A stretch of 64,000 nucleotides of DNA from Longispora fulva (GCF_015751905.1 NZ_JADOUF010000001.1:3472001-3536000); one strand, 5' to 3'. Numbered from the stretch's first letter, positions 23,179 through 32,529 are shown. Notes: a model not told the origin generated them from the letters alone. Translations and numbers: made by a program.

Positions 23179-23982
23179 CTACCCGAGCGTGACCCGGTCG
23201 AGGACCGGGCGGAACCCCAGGGCCCGGTACTTCCCGTCGGCCACGCCGTCGTCGGCGGACCCGAAGACGAGGACGTCACGAGCCGTCTCCGCCGCCGTGG
23301 CGCAGGCCGCCACGAAGGCCGCGTCGGCGTGAGTCTCGTCGTCCGGGGCGTAGACCGCGCTCAGGCGGACCATGCCGGCCACCGTGCGACTGCGGCCGGC
23401 CATCGCCACCGGCACCCCGTCGACCTCCCACAGCGTGATGCCCCCGACGCTGATCGGGTCGTCGACCACGTAGGCCAGGTCGCTGGGGTCGTCGGGGAAC
23501 GCCGCCATCATCCGCTCGAACCACGACACCAACAGGTCGCGGTCCGCTGGCCCGGCCGTCCGGGCGCTTCCCCGGGGCGGGGCCGGTGGTTCCAGACGCT
23601 CCAGCCGGTACAGCGTGATCCGTGACCGCTCGGTGAGCCGCACACCGGTCCGGCGCTCCCAGGCCACCGCGACGGAGTCGGCCAGCCGGCCGTCCACTCC
23701 GATCCCCCGCGCACCGGCCAGGACGTCGGCGAGGTCCGCCATCCCGTCGGCGGGCACCATCGACAGCACAGGCGGGTGCCGTGGCGCCCGGACGAACGCG
23801 CCCGCGACGTCGCCACCGGCGGTCCGCCACCAGCCGTGGAGCTGATCGGTCGCCGCACTCGGCCGAGCGTGCAGGTAGGCGGCCTCCGTGAGCAGGACAG
23901 TGTGCTCGACCGGGCGGGACTCGAGGAACGCGCGCGCCGCGGCGAGGAAGACTCCGATGTCGGACGTGGTCGACCAGGTCAT
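23179..23982 (-). CDS. GNAT N-acetyltransferase
   Basis: A 267-residue acetyl-CoA-dependent acetyltransferase of the GNAT fold. The C-terminal half (about 140-265) has the central strands and the VRLSAVYAPDDETHADAAFVAACA region in the acetyl-CoA-binding position. It ends with KYRALGFRPVLDR, the usual GNAT tail. The canonical Q/RxxGxG/A loop is degenerate (DDETHAD), so CoA binding may be altered. The N-terminal half resembles the lid of eukaryotic-like GNATs. AGGA upstream supports the ATG at 23982. The substrate is unknown. Confidence 0.75.
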   Translation of the reverse strand: MTWSTTSDIGVFLAAARAFLESRPVEHTVLLTEAAYLHARPSAATDQLHGWWRTAGGDVAGAFVRAPRHPPVLSMVPADGMADLADVLAGARGIGVDGRLADSVAVAWERRTGVRLTERSRITLYRLERLEPPAPPRGSARTAGPADRDLLVSWFERMMAAFPDDPSDLAYVVDDPISVGGITLWEVDGVPVAMAGRSRTVAGMVRLSAVYAPDDETHADAAFVAACATAAETARDVLVFGSADDGVADGKYRALGFRPVLDRVTLG

Positions 23983-24075
23983 GGCCCCATCCTGCTACGT
24001 GGGCCGGTGTCTTTCCGCACCGGCCGATCCGGCGATCCCACACCATGTGGCCCGCCGGATCGACGCCGGTCCGGA

Positions 24076-24633
24076 TCAGTCGCCGGTCTCCGCGGCCTTC
24101 CAGGACTCCGCCCTGGCCCGGTGCAGCTGGGACTGCCACAGCAGCGCCGGCCCGGCGCACAGGGCCGCGAAGCCCGCGAAGAAGCTGATCGCGAACCAGT
24201 AGTCGGTCGGAGCGTCCTCCTCCACCGTCTCGCCGGCCTTGGAGAAGAAGTAGAACGCCGCGACGAGGAAGATCAGCACCGTCACACTCCCGGCGACCAG
24301 GAAGACGCGGGCCCGAAGTGTCTCGCGCTCGGCGCGCGCCGCCGGCGGCAGGGCGGCGACGCCGCTGCGGCGTTCCCTGTCGGCCTCGAGAATCGCCCGG
24401 GCCTCGGTGTTGGTCAGCCCGAGCTCTCTGAGCAGACGCCGCTGCGGGATGAGCAGCAGCAGGCCGATGCAGATCCCGATGAATCCGCCGCCCCCCAGCG
24501 GGAAGGACACGTCGGCCGCCACGAGCAGGACGACTCCCGCGATGACCACTGCCAGAGTGGCCAGCAGCGAGATCTTCAGACGTCGGTTCGACTCACGCAG
24601 ACGACGGAGGTCTTCCTCGCTGATTTCGCGCAC
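24076..24633 (-). CDS. Four-helix membrane protein of unknown function
   Basis: A 185-residue protein I do not recognise. It opens with a charged coiled-coil-like helix (EISEEDLRRLRESNRRLKI), then two hydrophobic segments (about 20-40 and 46-66). A cytoplasmic Arg-rich stretch (about 70-105) and two more hydrophobic segments (about 108-128 and 145-165) follow. No motif is catalytic. The start is GTG at 24633. It has no operon partner; a hairpin belonging to the next minus-strand gene lies upstream. Confidence 0.65.
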   Translation of the reverse strand: MREISEEDLRRLRESNRRLKISLLATLAVVIAGVVLLVAADVSFPLGGGGFIGICIGLLLLIPQRRLLRELGLTNTEARAILEADRERRSGVAALPPAARAERETLRARVFLVAGSVTVLIFLVAAFYFFSKAGETVEEDAPTDYWFAISFFAGFAALCAGPALLWQSQLHRARAESWKAAETGD

Positions 24634-24812
24634 CGCTTCCCGCCCTTCGCTCGGAAACCCTGTCGACGCTGGTCACTCGCGCGGCAGAGGAGGCCGGCCC
24701 TGTGGAAGTGGGCCGGAACGTCTATCCATCATAGACAGACAAGGCCTCCCTGCGGGAGTCCGGTTCCCGACCCTTTCAGGTGGAGTGCACCGGTCTCAGC
24801 ACCTCAGCCAAC

Positions 24813-24851
24813 GAGGGGGCGCGGTGCCCGGTCCGGACACCGCGCCCCCTC
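24813..24851 (-). terminator. Hairpin terminator of the SH3-domain gene
   Basis: A perfect 14-bp stem (GAGGGGGCGCGGTG and its complement) with an 11-base loop begins eight bases after the stop at 24859. Confidence 0.8.
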
Positions 24852-24858
24852 GTGACGG

Positions 24859-25626
24859 TCAGTGGTTGTACTGGAACCAGGGCTGGGTCCACCCGAGGTA
24901 CGGCTTGCCCCACTGGCTCTTGATCTCCGCGATCGTCGTCTCGGTCAGGGTGCCGTTGCCGTGGATGTCGTTGGAGATGAACTTCCCGCCACCGATCGAG
25001 ATCATCACGTGGCCGGCCCCGCCGGAGAAGAACGCCAGGCCACCGGCCGGGACGTTGGTGTCACCGGCGTGCCGGTACGCCGAGGGCACCTGGGTCCAGT
25101 GCACGTACGCCGTGGTCGAACCGCTCGCCGGGAAGCCGTAGGCCAGCCCCATGATGTGGTCGCACCGGTTGTAGTAGTCCGCGACGTACGACGTCGTCTT
25201 GTGGTTGATCGCCCACGTCACCGCCTGGGAACAGCTCCTCGGGTCACCCAGCCCGCTGGTCGAGCACGCGGGGCCCGAACCGCACAGCGGCGCGATGAGG
25301 TCGTCGGAGCCGGTGTACACGTACGTGTCGGTGATGTAGCCGGTGGAGATCTTGTCCCAGATGTTGCTGGTGCCGTACTTGCCGGTGACCGTGTCGCCGT
25401 AGGTCTGGCAGGTGATGTTCACCGAGGCGCCGCTGGCCACCGACCCGACAGCGCTGGAACTGACATGCGGCCCCGACCGGACGGTGACCGCCACCCCGCT
25501 GTCGGTGTGGACGGTGCCACTGGCCGCGAAGGCCGTTCCGGCGGTCAGCGTGACCACCGCCGTCAGCACCGCGCCGACGATCCCGAGACGGGCGAAGCCG
25601 CGGCGTGACGAGGCTGTGTGTGACAT
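24859..25626 (-). CDS. Secreted SH3 plus NlpC/P60- or CHAP-like protein
   Basis: A 255-residue exported protein. A signal peptide (about 1-35, ending TAFA-A) is followed by a bacterial SH3 domain (about 40-110, SGVAVTVRSGPHVSSSAVGSV). A papain-like domain follows, with probable catalytic Cys in YNRCDHIMGLAYGF and His in GGAGHVMISIGGGKF. Proteins of this shape cleave or bind wall peptidoglycan cross-bridges. Extra Cys pairs (CGSGPAC, SCSQAV) suggest disulphides. The ATG at 25626 follows GGGAG. It is a single gene with its own terminator. The exact peptidase clan is uncertain. Confidence 0.75.
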   Translation of the reverse strand: MSHTASSRRGFARLGIVGAVLTAVVTLTAGTAFAASGTVHTDSGVAVTVRSGPHVSSSAVGSVASGASVNITCQTYGDTVTGKYGTSNIWDKISTGYITDTYVYTGSDDLIAPLCGSGPACSTSGLGDPRSCSQAVTWAINHKTTSYVADYYNRCDHIMGLAYGFPASGSTTAYVHWTQVPSAYRHAGDTNVPAGGLAFFSGGAGHVMISIGGGKFISNDIHGNGTLTETTIAEIKSQWGKPYLGWTQPWFQYNH

Positions 25627-25883
25627 GTGTTCTCCCAGGGGTTGCGGTGCCGGGGCGAGCGACATGTCGACCCGCCGGGGCCTGTGGCATCGAGAGGTGG
25701 AACTCGTTGAAAGTAGCCACGGGGCATCGACGGTGTCCAGGATCTGACTGTCAGCAAACAGGTTCTGACAAGGCCTTACACCGCCATTGGCGTCGCGTTC
25801 GCGCGTCGGTCACCGTGGCGACGTCCGGGCCTCTCCCCTGTCGGACCAGCGTCGGGAGCCCCGGAACCGGCCGACCGTTGGCA

Positions 25884-25889
25884 CATACT
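25884..25889 (+). promoter_or_regulatory. Probable -10 box of a leaderless promoter
   Basis: CATACT lies six bases before the ATG at 25896 of the NarL-type regulator; no ribosome-binding site is seen. Confidence 0.4.
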
Positions 25890-25895
25890 ATGTGG

Positions 25896-26522
25896 ATGAT
25901 CCGGCTGGCGGTGGTCGACGACTTCCCGATGAACGTGCTCGGCTTCGAGCAGACGTTCGTGGCGGCTCCCGACGTCGTGGTCGTCTCCGGGGTGACCGAC
26001 CCCGGCGAACTGCCGGCCGGGGACGCGTTCGACGTCGTGCTGTGCGATCTGTACCTCGACGGCGGGCAGCGGCCCTCCCTGGACGTGATCGAGGCACTGG
26101 CGGCCCGCGCGCACGTGCTGGTCGTGTCCCGCTCCGGCCGGCCGCTGGACGTCCGCTCCGCGCTCGCCCGGGGCGCGCGCGGCTACCTGACCAAGCGTGC
26201 CCCGCTGGCGGAGTTCCTGCCGGCGGTCCGGACGGTGGCCGCCGGGGACATCTACCTCACCGGGGAACTGGCCGACCTGCTCGCCGCCGCGGAGAACACC
26301 GACCCCCGGCTGTCCCCGCGCGAACGGGAGGTGGTGGAGCTGATCGCCAGCGGCCTGGCCAACAAGCAGATCGCCGCCCGGCTGTCGATCGACATGTCCA
26401 CCGTCGACACGTACATAGACCGGATCAAACGCAAGTTGGGGGTACGCGGGAACCGCGTGGTGCTGGCCATGGAGGCCCTCCGGCTGCACTACCCGGACTT
26501 CCCGGCCGGCGACGTCCGGTGA
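25896..26522 (+). CDS. NarL/LuxR-family response regulator
   Basis: A 208-residue regulator. The receiver domain (1-115) has DD at 8-9, phospho-acceptor Asp51 in VVLCDLYLDG and Lys near residue 96 in YLTKRAPL. The LuxR helix-turn-helix (about 145-200) reads LSPREREVVELIASGLANKQIAARL. It heads a three-gene operon with two kinase-like proteins; each junction is a four-base GTGA overlap. ATG 25896 is preferred over ATG 25890 because of the -10 spacing, but both are possible. Confidence 0.9.
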   Translation: MIRLAVVDDFPMNVLGFEQTFVAAPDVVVVSGVTDPGELPAGDAFDVVLCDLYLDGGQRPSLDVIEALAARAHVLVVSRSGRPLDVRSALARGARGYLTKRAPLAEFLPAVRTVAAGDIYLTGELADLLAAAENTDPRLSPREREVVELIASGLANKQIAARLSIDMSTVDTYIDRIKRKLGVRGNRVVLAMEALRLHYPDFPAGDVR

Positions 26523-27700
26523 GCCGGGCGGACCTCGCGCCGTCCGTCGCCGTGCCGGCAGCGGACAGCGCCGCGGCCGGCGCCGAGCGGACCCTGGCCG
26601 TGGCCGCCTTCGCCGGTCCGGTGGCCGGGCTGCTCCTGGTCGTCGGGCAGGCCGTGACGTTGCCAGCCTCCCCCGCCCGGCTGCCCCTGCTGGCGGTGTG
26701 CGTCACCGCCGCCGTGTCCGCCGGACTGCTGGCCGCCGTCTCCTGGCGGCGCGGCCGACTGCCGCCATCCTGGGTGGCCGTCGACGCCGTGCTCCGGGCG
26801 GCGCTGCTGGCCGCGTCGTTCCTGCTCTGCTGGTACGGCGGCGGTCTGGCGGCCACGACAGGACGGGACAACAGTCCGCTGTACGACTTCCTGGTCGTCA
26901 CCGCGGCCGTCCCCGGCCTGGTCCCGTGGCCGCTGCCGGTGGCCATGGCGTCGGTGACCCTGGTCACGGCCACCTCGGTGGCCGGGGAGCTCCTCCTCGG
27001 CAACCCGATGTGGAACGTCGTGCCCAACTCGACGGCGTTCCACGGCTCGGCGTTGATCGCCGCCCTGGTCGCCCGGCAGGTGCGCGCCGTGGCCCGGCGG
27101 ACCGACGCCTACCATCGCGAGACGGCCGAACGCGCCGCGGCCCTCTCCGCCGCCGACGAGCGCCGACGGCACACCGAACCGCTGCGGCAACGGGTGCTCA
27201 CGACCCTCACGGAGGTACTGGAGTCCGGCGCGATCGCCGACCCCCGGCTCGCCGGCCAGGCCCGCCGGGAGGTGGCCTGGCTGCACGGGCTGCTCAGCCG
27301 CGGTCCACGCGAACCGGACGGCGACCTGCCGGACCTGCTCCGCGCGCTGGCCGGCGACCTCGCCGACACCGGCCTGCGGGTGGAGCTGGACCTGCCGGCC
27401 GGGGACCTGCCACCCGGCGGGCGGGGCGCGGCGGCGCTCGTCCAGGCGGCCCGCGAGGCGCTGACCAACGTCCGCAAGCACTCCGGGGCGGACGTGGCCC
27501 GGCTCAGCCTGCGGCGGACCGCCGACGGCTGGCTGGTCGAGGTGGCCGACGACGGCTGCGGCTTCGACCCGGCCGAGGTGCCGGTCGGGCTCGGCCTGGC
27601 CCGGTCGGTACGGGACCGGATGTCGCGGGCCGGTGGCCATTCCGCCGTCCGGTCGGCCCCGGGCCGGGGCACCGTGGTGCTGTTGTGGGCGCCGCGGTGA
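26519..27700 (+). CDS. Membrane histidine kinase-like protein lacking the acceptor His
   Basis: A 393-residue protein with about five hydrophobic N-terminal segments (25-175), a dimerisation helix and a C-terminal HATPase_c domain. The ATPase part is intact: N-box [13 protein letters not shown]1 VADDGCGFD and G2-like [12 protein letters not shown]. In the DHp helix the HisKA_3 pattern ER-x-R-(x)4-L-H-D is replaced by [11 protein letters not shown], putting Arg223 where the phospho-accepting His should be. It may therefore bind ATP but not phosphorylate itself. It overlaps both neighbours by four bases. The next gene has the reverse defect. Confidence 0.82.
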   Translation: MSRADLAPSVAVPAADSAAAGAERTLAVAAFAGPVAGLLLVVGQAVTLPASPARLPLLAVCVTAAVSAGLLAAVSWRRGRLPPSWVAVDAVLRAALLAASFLLCWYGGGLAATTGRDNSPLYDFLVVTAAVPGLVPWPLPVAMASVTLVTATSVAGELLLGNPMWNVVPNSTAFHGSALIAALVARQVRAVARRTDAYHRETAERAAALSAADERRRHTEPLRQRVLTTLTEVLESGAIADPRLAGQARREVAWLHGLLSRGPREPDGDLPDLLRALAGDLADTGLRVELDLPAGDLPPGGRGAAALVQAAREALTNVRKHSGADVARLSLRRTADGWLVEVADDGCGFDPAEVPVGLGLARSVRDRMSRAGGHSAVRSAPGRGTVVLLWAPR

Positions 27701-28737
27701 GACGGCCCGACGCCCCGCTGCAGTTGACGGCGGGCCTCATCGTGCGGGCGTGCGCGCTCGTGGTCATGTGGGGGATCCTGACGTGGACCGGGCCCCGGTT
27801 CGACCACCCGTGGCAGCCCGTGGCCCTGCTCGCGGCGGTCACGGCGGTCAGCGCGGTGGTGGCGGCGCGCTGGTGGCGAGCCGGCCGGGCCGGGCGGGTC
27901 GGCCGGGCCGTGGACCTGCCGCTGGGCGTGGCGATGCTCGTCGTGGGCGCGCTGATCCTGCCGCCCGGCGGGACGGGGTGGTTGTACTTCGCCGCGCAGT
28001 ACACCCAGTTGCTCAGTTTCGCCGTGGGACTGACCGCCGGCCGGCTGTGGTGGGCCCTCGGCGTGGGGGTGTCCTGGGCGGCCACGCTGGTGGTTGTCGG
28101 GGTAGGCATCCGCCACCAGCCGTTGGCGGCCCAGTTGGCCGCGACGCCCGGCTTCCTGGTCAATCCGCTGGTCGGGTGGTCGGTCGCCCGGTACCTGCGC
28201 ACGTCCACCACGGCGTTGCGGGCCGCACAGCTTCAGGCCGTCGCCCAGGCCGCGGCCCTGGCCACGGCGACCGAGCGTGAGGCGTACGCCGGCGCGCTGC
28301 ACGACCGGGCCCTGCAGATCATGGAGCTGTTGGCGGCCGACGGGGTGGTCACAGAACCCGGGCAGGCCGCGCGGGTCCGCGAGGTGTCGGCGTGGCTGCG
28401 GGACTTCGTGGACACCGGGCGGACGGAACCGGACCTGCTGGCGGCGTTGCGGACCATCGCGCAGGCTGCCGACCGGCCCGTCCGGTTGCACGACTCAGCG
28501 CTGCGCGCCGAGCCGGTCGCGGCGGTTCCGGTACTGGTGGCGGCGGTGGCGGCGGTGCTGGCCTGCGGGTCAGGGCCGGTGACGGTGCGGGCGGCGCCCC
28601 GCGACGGCGGCGTGCGGATCACCGTGGTCGGCGAGGACGTCGGCGACGGCGGCGGGGCCGGCCCCCTGCTGGCCCGGGCCGGCGGGCGGTTGGTGGCGGA
28701 GCCGTTGTGTCTGGAGCTGTGGGCGCCCGTCCGGTAA
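27697..28737 (+). CDS. Membrane histidine kinase-like protein with decayed ATPase domain
   Basis: A 346-residue protein with about five hydrophobic N-terminal segments (10-165) and a clear HisKA_3 helix, [21 protein letters not shown], with acceptor His202 and Asp203. The C-terminal region keeps the length of an ATPase domain, but its N-box is hydrophobic ([16 protein letters not shown]) and its G-boxes are gone ([11 protein letters not shown]). It probably cannot bind ATP. With the preceding kinase-like protein it could form a heterodimer that phosphorylates His202 in trans and passes phosphate to the regulator. That is inference. GTG 27697 overlaps the previous stop. Confidence 0.75.
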   Translation: MRRPDAPLQLTAGLIVRACALVVMWGILTWTGPRFDHPWQPVALLAAVTAVSAVVAARWWRAGRAGRVGRAVDLPLGVAMLVVGALILPPGGTGWLYFAAQYTQLLSFAVGLTAGRLWWALGVGVSWAATLVVVGVGIRHQPLAAQLAATPGFLVNPLVGWSVARYLRTSTTALRAAQLQAVAQAAALATATEREAYAGALHDRALQIMELLAADGVVTEPGQAARVREVSAWLRDFVDTGRTEPDLLAALRTIAQAADRPVRLHDSALRAEPVAAVPVLVAAVAAVLACGSGPVTVRAAPRDGGVRITVVGEDVGDGGGAGPLLARAGGRLVAEPLCLELWAPVR

Positions 28738-28856
28738 ACACCCGACATGCGCGCGAGGTCCCCGACTGACAGCCTCAAGTCATCCTCCGCGCCCGCGAAC
28801 CCGCTGCTCCGACGGGCGCCGGACCGACGTCGCCTGTCAGTTGTGGAGGGTCGCCC

Positions 28857-29696
28857 GTGAGCCTGCGCGGTCTTTTCGAGTACCGGGTCCGCGCCACGCC
28901 GGACGCCCCCGCCGTCCGGTGCGGCGACACGGCGTGGAGCTACGCCGAGTTGGCCGACCGCGCCGACCGGGTCGCCCGGCACCTGCGCGGCCTGGGCCTG
29001 CCCCTCGGCGCCCCGGTCGCCGTCTGCCTGCCCCGGGGCCCGCACCTGGTGGCGGCCCTGCTCGGCGTCCTGCAGGCCGGCGGAGCCTTCGCGCTGGTGG
29101 ACCCGGGTGGCCCCGTCCGGCGACGGCTCCGCGAACTGCGACCCTTCGCGGTACTGGCCCGCGGTTCCCACCACGCGGACCTCCCCGGCGACCACCCGGT
29201 CGTCCGCCTCGACGACATCGACGGCCCGCCGACCGCGCCCACCACGGCCACCGACCACTCGCCGCCGCGCAACGACGGGACCCTCGACGTGCTCGTGGAA
29301 CACGGCGACCCGGCCGGCTCCCGGCCGGACCGGACCGAGACGTACGACCTCGCCGACCCGGATCCGCTCGGCACCCCGGTCACCGACGGACGGTTCACCG
29401 TCGCCTGGGTCCGCGCGCTGTGCACCGGCGGCACGCTGAACCTTCTCACCCCGGAGGCCCCGCCCGGCGTGGGCGCCGACCCGCACCGGCTCGTCGCCGC
29501 CGAGCGGATCACGGTCCTCGGGTGCGATCCGGCGACGGTCCGCCGGCTGCTCCCTCCGGGGCGGCCCGACGTCGGCGTCGTGCGGCTGCTCGTCGTCGGC
29601 GTCGAGCCGTGGGCGTCCGCGGGACAGCGGGCCGCCCGGTACCGCCCCGGACCCCGGGTGCGGGTCATCGTGTCGGGCACCGACGTGCGGCTGTGA
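28857..29696 (+). CDS. Truncated AMP-binding (NRPS adenylation-like) protein
   Basis: A 279-residue protein resembling the N-terminal part of NRPS adenylation domains. Residues 1-85 carry core-A1/A2-like motifs (WSYAELADRADRVARHL; VAVCLPRGPHLVAALLGVLQAGGAFALVDPGG). The A3 phosphate loop (SGTTGxPKG) is absent; the segment at 110-165 is unrelated. Residues 175-260 again look adenylation-like (CTGGTLNLLTPE; RLLVVGVEPW). Everything after that is missing, against about 500 residues in the family. It is probably inactive or a stub. GGAGGG upstream supports the GTG start. No carrier or condensation genes are nearby. Confidence 0.65.
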   Translation: MSLRGLFEYRVRATPDAPAVRCGDTAWSYAELADRADRVARHLRGLGLPLGAPVAVCLPRGPHLVAALLGVLQAGGAFALVDPGGPVRRRLRELRPFAVLARGSHHADLPGDHPVVRLDDIDGPPTAPTTATDHSPPRNDGTLDVLVEHGDPAGSRPDRTETYDLADPDPLGTPVTDGRFTVAWVRALCTGGTLNLLTPEAPPGVGADPHRLVAAERITVLGCDPATVRRLLPPGRPDVGVVRLLVVGVEPWASAGQRAARYRPGPRVRVIVSGTDVRL

Positions 29697-29703
29697 GCCT
29701 CGG

Positions 29704-30852
29704 TCAGCCGGCGCCGGTCGAGTACCGCCAGAAGTCGGACATCCACTCCGGCGGGACCGGGCTGTCGGCTCCGACCTGGGTGAGCAGGATCGCGACGGTG
29801 CCGGTGGCCGGGACGACGTGCGCCGACGTCCCGGTGCCCCCGACCCAGCCGTACCGGCCCGGCACGTTCCACGGGTCGAGGACGGCGACGTCGACCGAGC
29901 CGCCGAAGCCCCAGCCCTGGCCCTGGAGGAACAGCTCGCCGACCGCCCGTTGGACCGCGGTCGTGTGGTCGCTGGTCATCCGCCGCACCGAGTCGGCGGA
30001 CAGCAGCCGCCGACCGTCGGCGGTCACGCCCCCGGCCAGCAGCATCCGCCCGAACGCCAGCCAGTCGTCGACCGTCGAGACCAGCCCACCGTTGCCCAGC
30101 GCGAACGCCGGCGGGGCGCTCCACTGCCCTTCCGGCCCGTCGGCCAGCTCCAACGCGCCCGCCTCGCCGCGGCGGTAGTAGCTCGTGAACCGTCCGAGCC
30201 TGTCCGCCGGCACCTCGAAGCCCGTGTCCACCATGCCGAGCGGCCCGAACACCCGCTCGGCCAGGAACTCCGGCAGCGGGCGGCCCGCGACCCTGGCGAC
30301 CAGCACGCCCTGCAGGGTGGAGCACGTGTCGTACAACCACGCCTCGCCCGGCTGGTAGAGCAGCGGAACCTGGGACAGCTCGGCCATCCACACGTCCGGG
30401 GCCGGGAACGTCGCCGGCCGCCGGCCGTCCTTCTGCACCGGGAACAGCCGCTGGACGGCCGGCAGGGTGAAGTCGGAGGCGAAGCCGTAGCCGGCGGTGG
30501 AGGTGAGCAGGTCGAACACCGTGATCGGACGGACCGCCGGGACCACGTCGTCGACCGGGCTGGCGGGGGTGCGCACGACCATCGGCTCCGCCAGCTCCGG
30601 TAGCCACCGGTCGACCGGTTCGTCGAGCGCGATCCGGCCCTCCTCGACCAGGACCATGACCGCCGCGGCGGTGACGGGCTTGGTGATCGACGCGATCCGG
30701 AAGATCGAGTCCCTGGCCATCGGCGCGCCGCCGACCGCGACCGAGCCCACGGCCGCGACCTCGGTCCGGTCGCCGCGGGCCACCAGGGCCACGGCGCCGG
30801 GCACCGAGCCGTTCCTGACGTGGGTGTCCAACAGCTCGCGCAGGTCGGTCAT
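29704..30852 (-). CDS. Beta-lactamase-family serine hydrolase
   Basis: A 382-residue class C beta-lactamase/esterase-type protein. The nucleophile motif S-x-x-K is Ser55-Ile-Thr-Lys58 in RIASITKPVTAA. The second motif, YxN in lactamases, reads YDT in WLYDTCSTLQGVL, which favours an esterase or D-aminopeptidase over a true lactamase. No signal peptide is present, so it is probably cytoplasmic. TATGGT six bases before the ATG suggests a leaderless message. It converges on the adenylation-like gene with seven bases between the stops. Confidence 0.85.
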   Translation of the reverse strand: MTDLRELLDTHVRNGSVPGAVALVARGDRTEVAAVGSVAVGGAPMARDSIFRIASITKPVTAAAVMVLVEEGRIALDEPVDRWLPELAEPMVVRTPASPVDDVVPAVRPITVFDLLTSTAGYGFASDFTLPAVQRLFPVQKDGRRPATFPAPDVWMAELSQVPLLYQPGEAWLYDTCSTLQGVLVARVAGRPLPEFLAERVFGPLGMVDTGFEVPADRLGRFTSYYRRGEAGALELADGPEGQWSAPPAFALGNGGLVSTVDDWLAFGRMLLAGGVTADGRRLLSADSVRRMTSDHTTAVQRAVGELFLQGQGWGFGGSVDVAVLDPWNVPGRYGWVGGTGTSAHVVPATGTVAILLTQVGADSPVPPEWMSDFWRYSTGAG

Positions 30853-30858
30853 CGCCCC

Positions 30859-30864
30859 ACCATA
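30859..30864 (-). promoter_or_regulatory. Probable -10 box of a leaderless promoter
   Basis: On the minus strand TATGGT lies six bases before the ATG of the serine hydrolase, with no ribosome-binding site. Confidence 0.4.
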
Positions 30865-30989
30865 TGTCGGGTTCGACCCGTGTCACGACTGGGACGAGGT
30901 GGAAACCCGTCGACCCGGCGGTCCGACACACTCGCCGGCGCGCCGCTGACGGGTCCGGCGGGCGGGAGGCTCCCCGCCCGCCGGATCGG

Positions 30990-31892
30990 TCACCGCAGCG
31001 TCCTGCTCCACTCCGTCGACCACGGCTCCGCGGTCATGCCCGCCTTGCGGTACAGCTCCAGCGCCCCGGTCGCGTTGTCGGCGTCCACGTTGAGCACCCC
31101 CGTCGGCAACCCGTCGACCGCGAACGCCGCCAGCGCCGTGGTGAGCAGGGCGAACGCGATCCCCCGGCCGCGCCAGCCCGGCACGACGCCGACGTCGCCG
31201 ACATATCCGACGGTGGTGTCCCGGTCGCCGTGCCGGCCGCCGTGGCAGAAGCCGACGATCCGGTCGCCGTGCCGGGCGACGAACCACAGGGCCGGGTCGA
31301 ACGGCTCTGCCGGGTTGGCCCGCCGGTCCCGCCACCAGGCCGCCTCGTCCGCCGGGTCGGCCGGGAACGCCGCCCGGAACGCCGCGAACAGCTCCCCGGC
31401 GTCGCGCGCCTCGTCGAAGCCGGTGACCGCCACGCCGGGCGGCAGCGAGGCGGCCGGCCGGTCGTACCCGTGCAGGGACCTGCGCATCCGCAGGATCCGG
31501 TGGATCTCGGTGTAGCCGCGCCCCAGCAGAAGCGCGGTGCCGGCGGTGTCGGTGCCGGGCTGCATGACGGTGACGACGTCGCAGCCCAGCGTCGTGCCGG
31601 CCCGGTCCTCCAGCTCGGCCAGCAGGGCGGTGCCGACGCCCCGGCCGGTCGCGTCCGGGTGGACCCGGGCGAAGCAGCGCACGGCGGGTCCGGCGCGCCA
31701 GGCGTGGCCGAAGCCGAGGACGGCCCCGGTGTCGTCGTGCACCAGCGCAGGTACGGAACCGGGCTGGGTCAGTCGGGCCAGTGCCGCGCCGGGCGGCTGC
31801 GGGCGGCCCACGCGCACCAGGGCGTAGGCGTCGAGCAGGGTGTCTACCGCTGCCGCGTCCCCGGGGGTCGCGGCGCGTACGTGCAGAGTCAT
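30990..31892 (-). CDS. Tandem GNAT acetyltransferase (mycothiol-synthase-like)
   Basis: A 300-residue protein with two GNAT domains in tandem. Domain 1 (about 1-145) has the CoA loop as VHPDATGRGVGTALL. Domain 2 (about 155-300) has VGVVPGWRGRGIAFALL and ends NATGALELYRKAGM. Both CoA-binding loops are intact in outline. The layout is that of MshD, the mycothiol synthase of actinobacteria, but the sequence is not clearly MshD and other double GNATs exist. The ATG at 31892 follows AGAGGAA about nine bases upstream. It is a single gene. Confidence 0.8.
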   Translation of the reverse strand: MTLHVRAATPGDAAAVDTLLDAYALVRVGRPQPPGAALARLTQPGSVPALVHDDTGAVLGFGHAWRAGPAVRCFARVHPDATGRGVGTALLAELEDRAGTTLGCDVVTVMQPGTDTAGTALLLGRGYTEIHRILRMRRSLHGYDRPAASLPPGVAVTGFDEARDAGELFAAFRAAFPADPADEAAWWRDRRANPAEPFDPALWFVARHGDRIVGFCHGGRHGDRDTTVGYVGDVGVVPGWRGRGIAFALLTTALAAFAVDGLPTGVLNVDADNATGALELYRKAGMTAEPWSTEWSRTLR

Positions 31893-32110
31893 CGTGGTGG
31901 TTCCTCTCGCGCGATCGGGTACTGGACCCAGGCGCGAGCCGTCAACGGCCGGAGATGACGCCTGGGCGGAGAGTCCTGGCGGCCATGGCGTCACCTCCTC
32001 GTGTCACGTGTCCGAGCGAGCATGCCAGAGCGCCGCGGTCCTGTCATCCGGAAATCCCGGGCGTCCCGCAGTGCGCGAGCGGCTGATCGGGGACAGTAAA
32101 GTCCACCCCC

Positions 32111-32527
32111 GTGGATCACGCGGGGGTGGTGTCAGTCCTGGCCCGACGGGCCGGCGCGTTGTCGCGCCGCAGCGAAGTACGGTACGTCCTGGTCGGCGGG
32201 ATGTGCTTCGCCGTGGACGCCGCGCTGCTGTACACGCTGAGCCGGCCGTGCCACGTCTGGCTGCCGCTGGCCACGGCGCTCGCCTTCGGCAGCTCCGTCC
32301 TGGCGAACTTCACCCTCAACCGGCTCTGGTCCTTCGGCGCGCGACGCACCCCGGGCAGACACTTCCTGCGGTACTCGTGCCTGGTCGCCGCGAACTGGGC
32401 GGTCACAGTGTGCGCGGTGCCGACGATCACCTGGGCCGGCGCTCCGCTGCTGGTGGCCAAGACGACGTGCACCGCGGCCCTGTTCCTGGCGAACTACGTC
32501 GTCTCCCGGCGCTGGATCTACCGCTAG
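32111..32527 (+). CDS. GtrA-family membrane protein
   Basis: A 138-residue GtrA-like protein with four membrane helices. The diagnostic start RRSEVRYVLVGGMCFAVDAALLY and the middle NFTLNRLWSFG are intact, and it ends with FLANYVVSRRWIYR. GtrA proteins are thought to flip or help move polyprenyl-linked sugars across the membrane for wall polysaccharides. No glycosyltransferase neighbour is present. The GTG start lacks a ribosome-binding site; TAAAGT eight bases upstream may be a -10 box of a leaderless promoter. A hairpin follows the stop. Confidence 0.88.
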   Translation: MDHAGVVSVLARRAGALSRRSEVRYVLVGGMCFAVDAALLYTLSRPCHVWLPLATALAFGSSVLANFTLNRLWSFGARRTPGRHFLRYSCLVAANWAVTVCAVPTITWAGAPLLVAKTTCTAALFLANYVVSRRWIYR

Positions 32528-32529
32528 GC

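Noticed and set aside
28764-28840. ACTGACAG and CTGTCAGT inverted pair about 60 bases apart
   Set aside because: Short arms, no mobile-element features, spacing expected by chance in an intergenic region.
29704-30852. True class C beta-lactamase
   Set aside because: The YxN motif is YDT and there is no signal peptide, so a lactamase role is unlikely.
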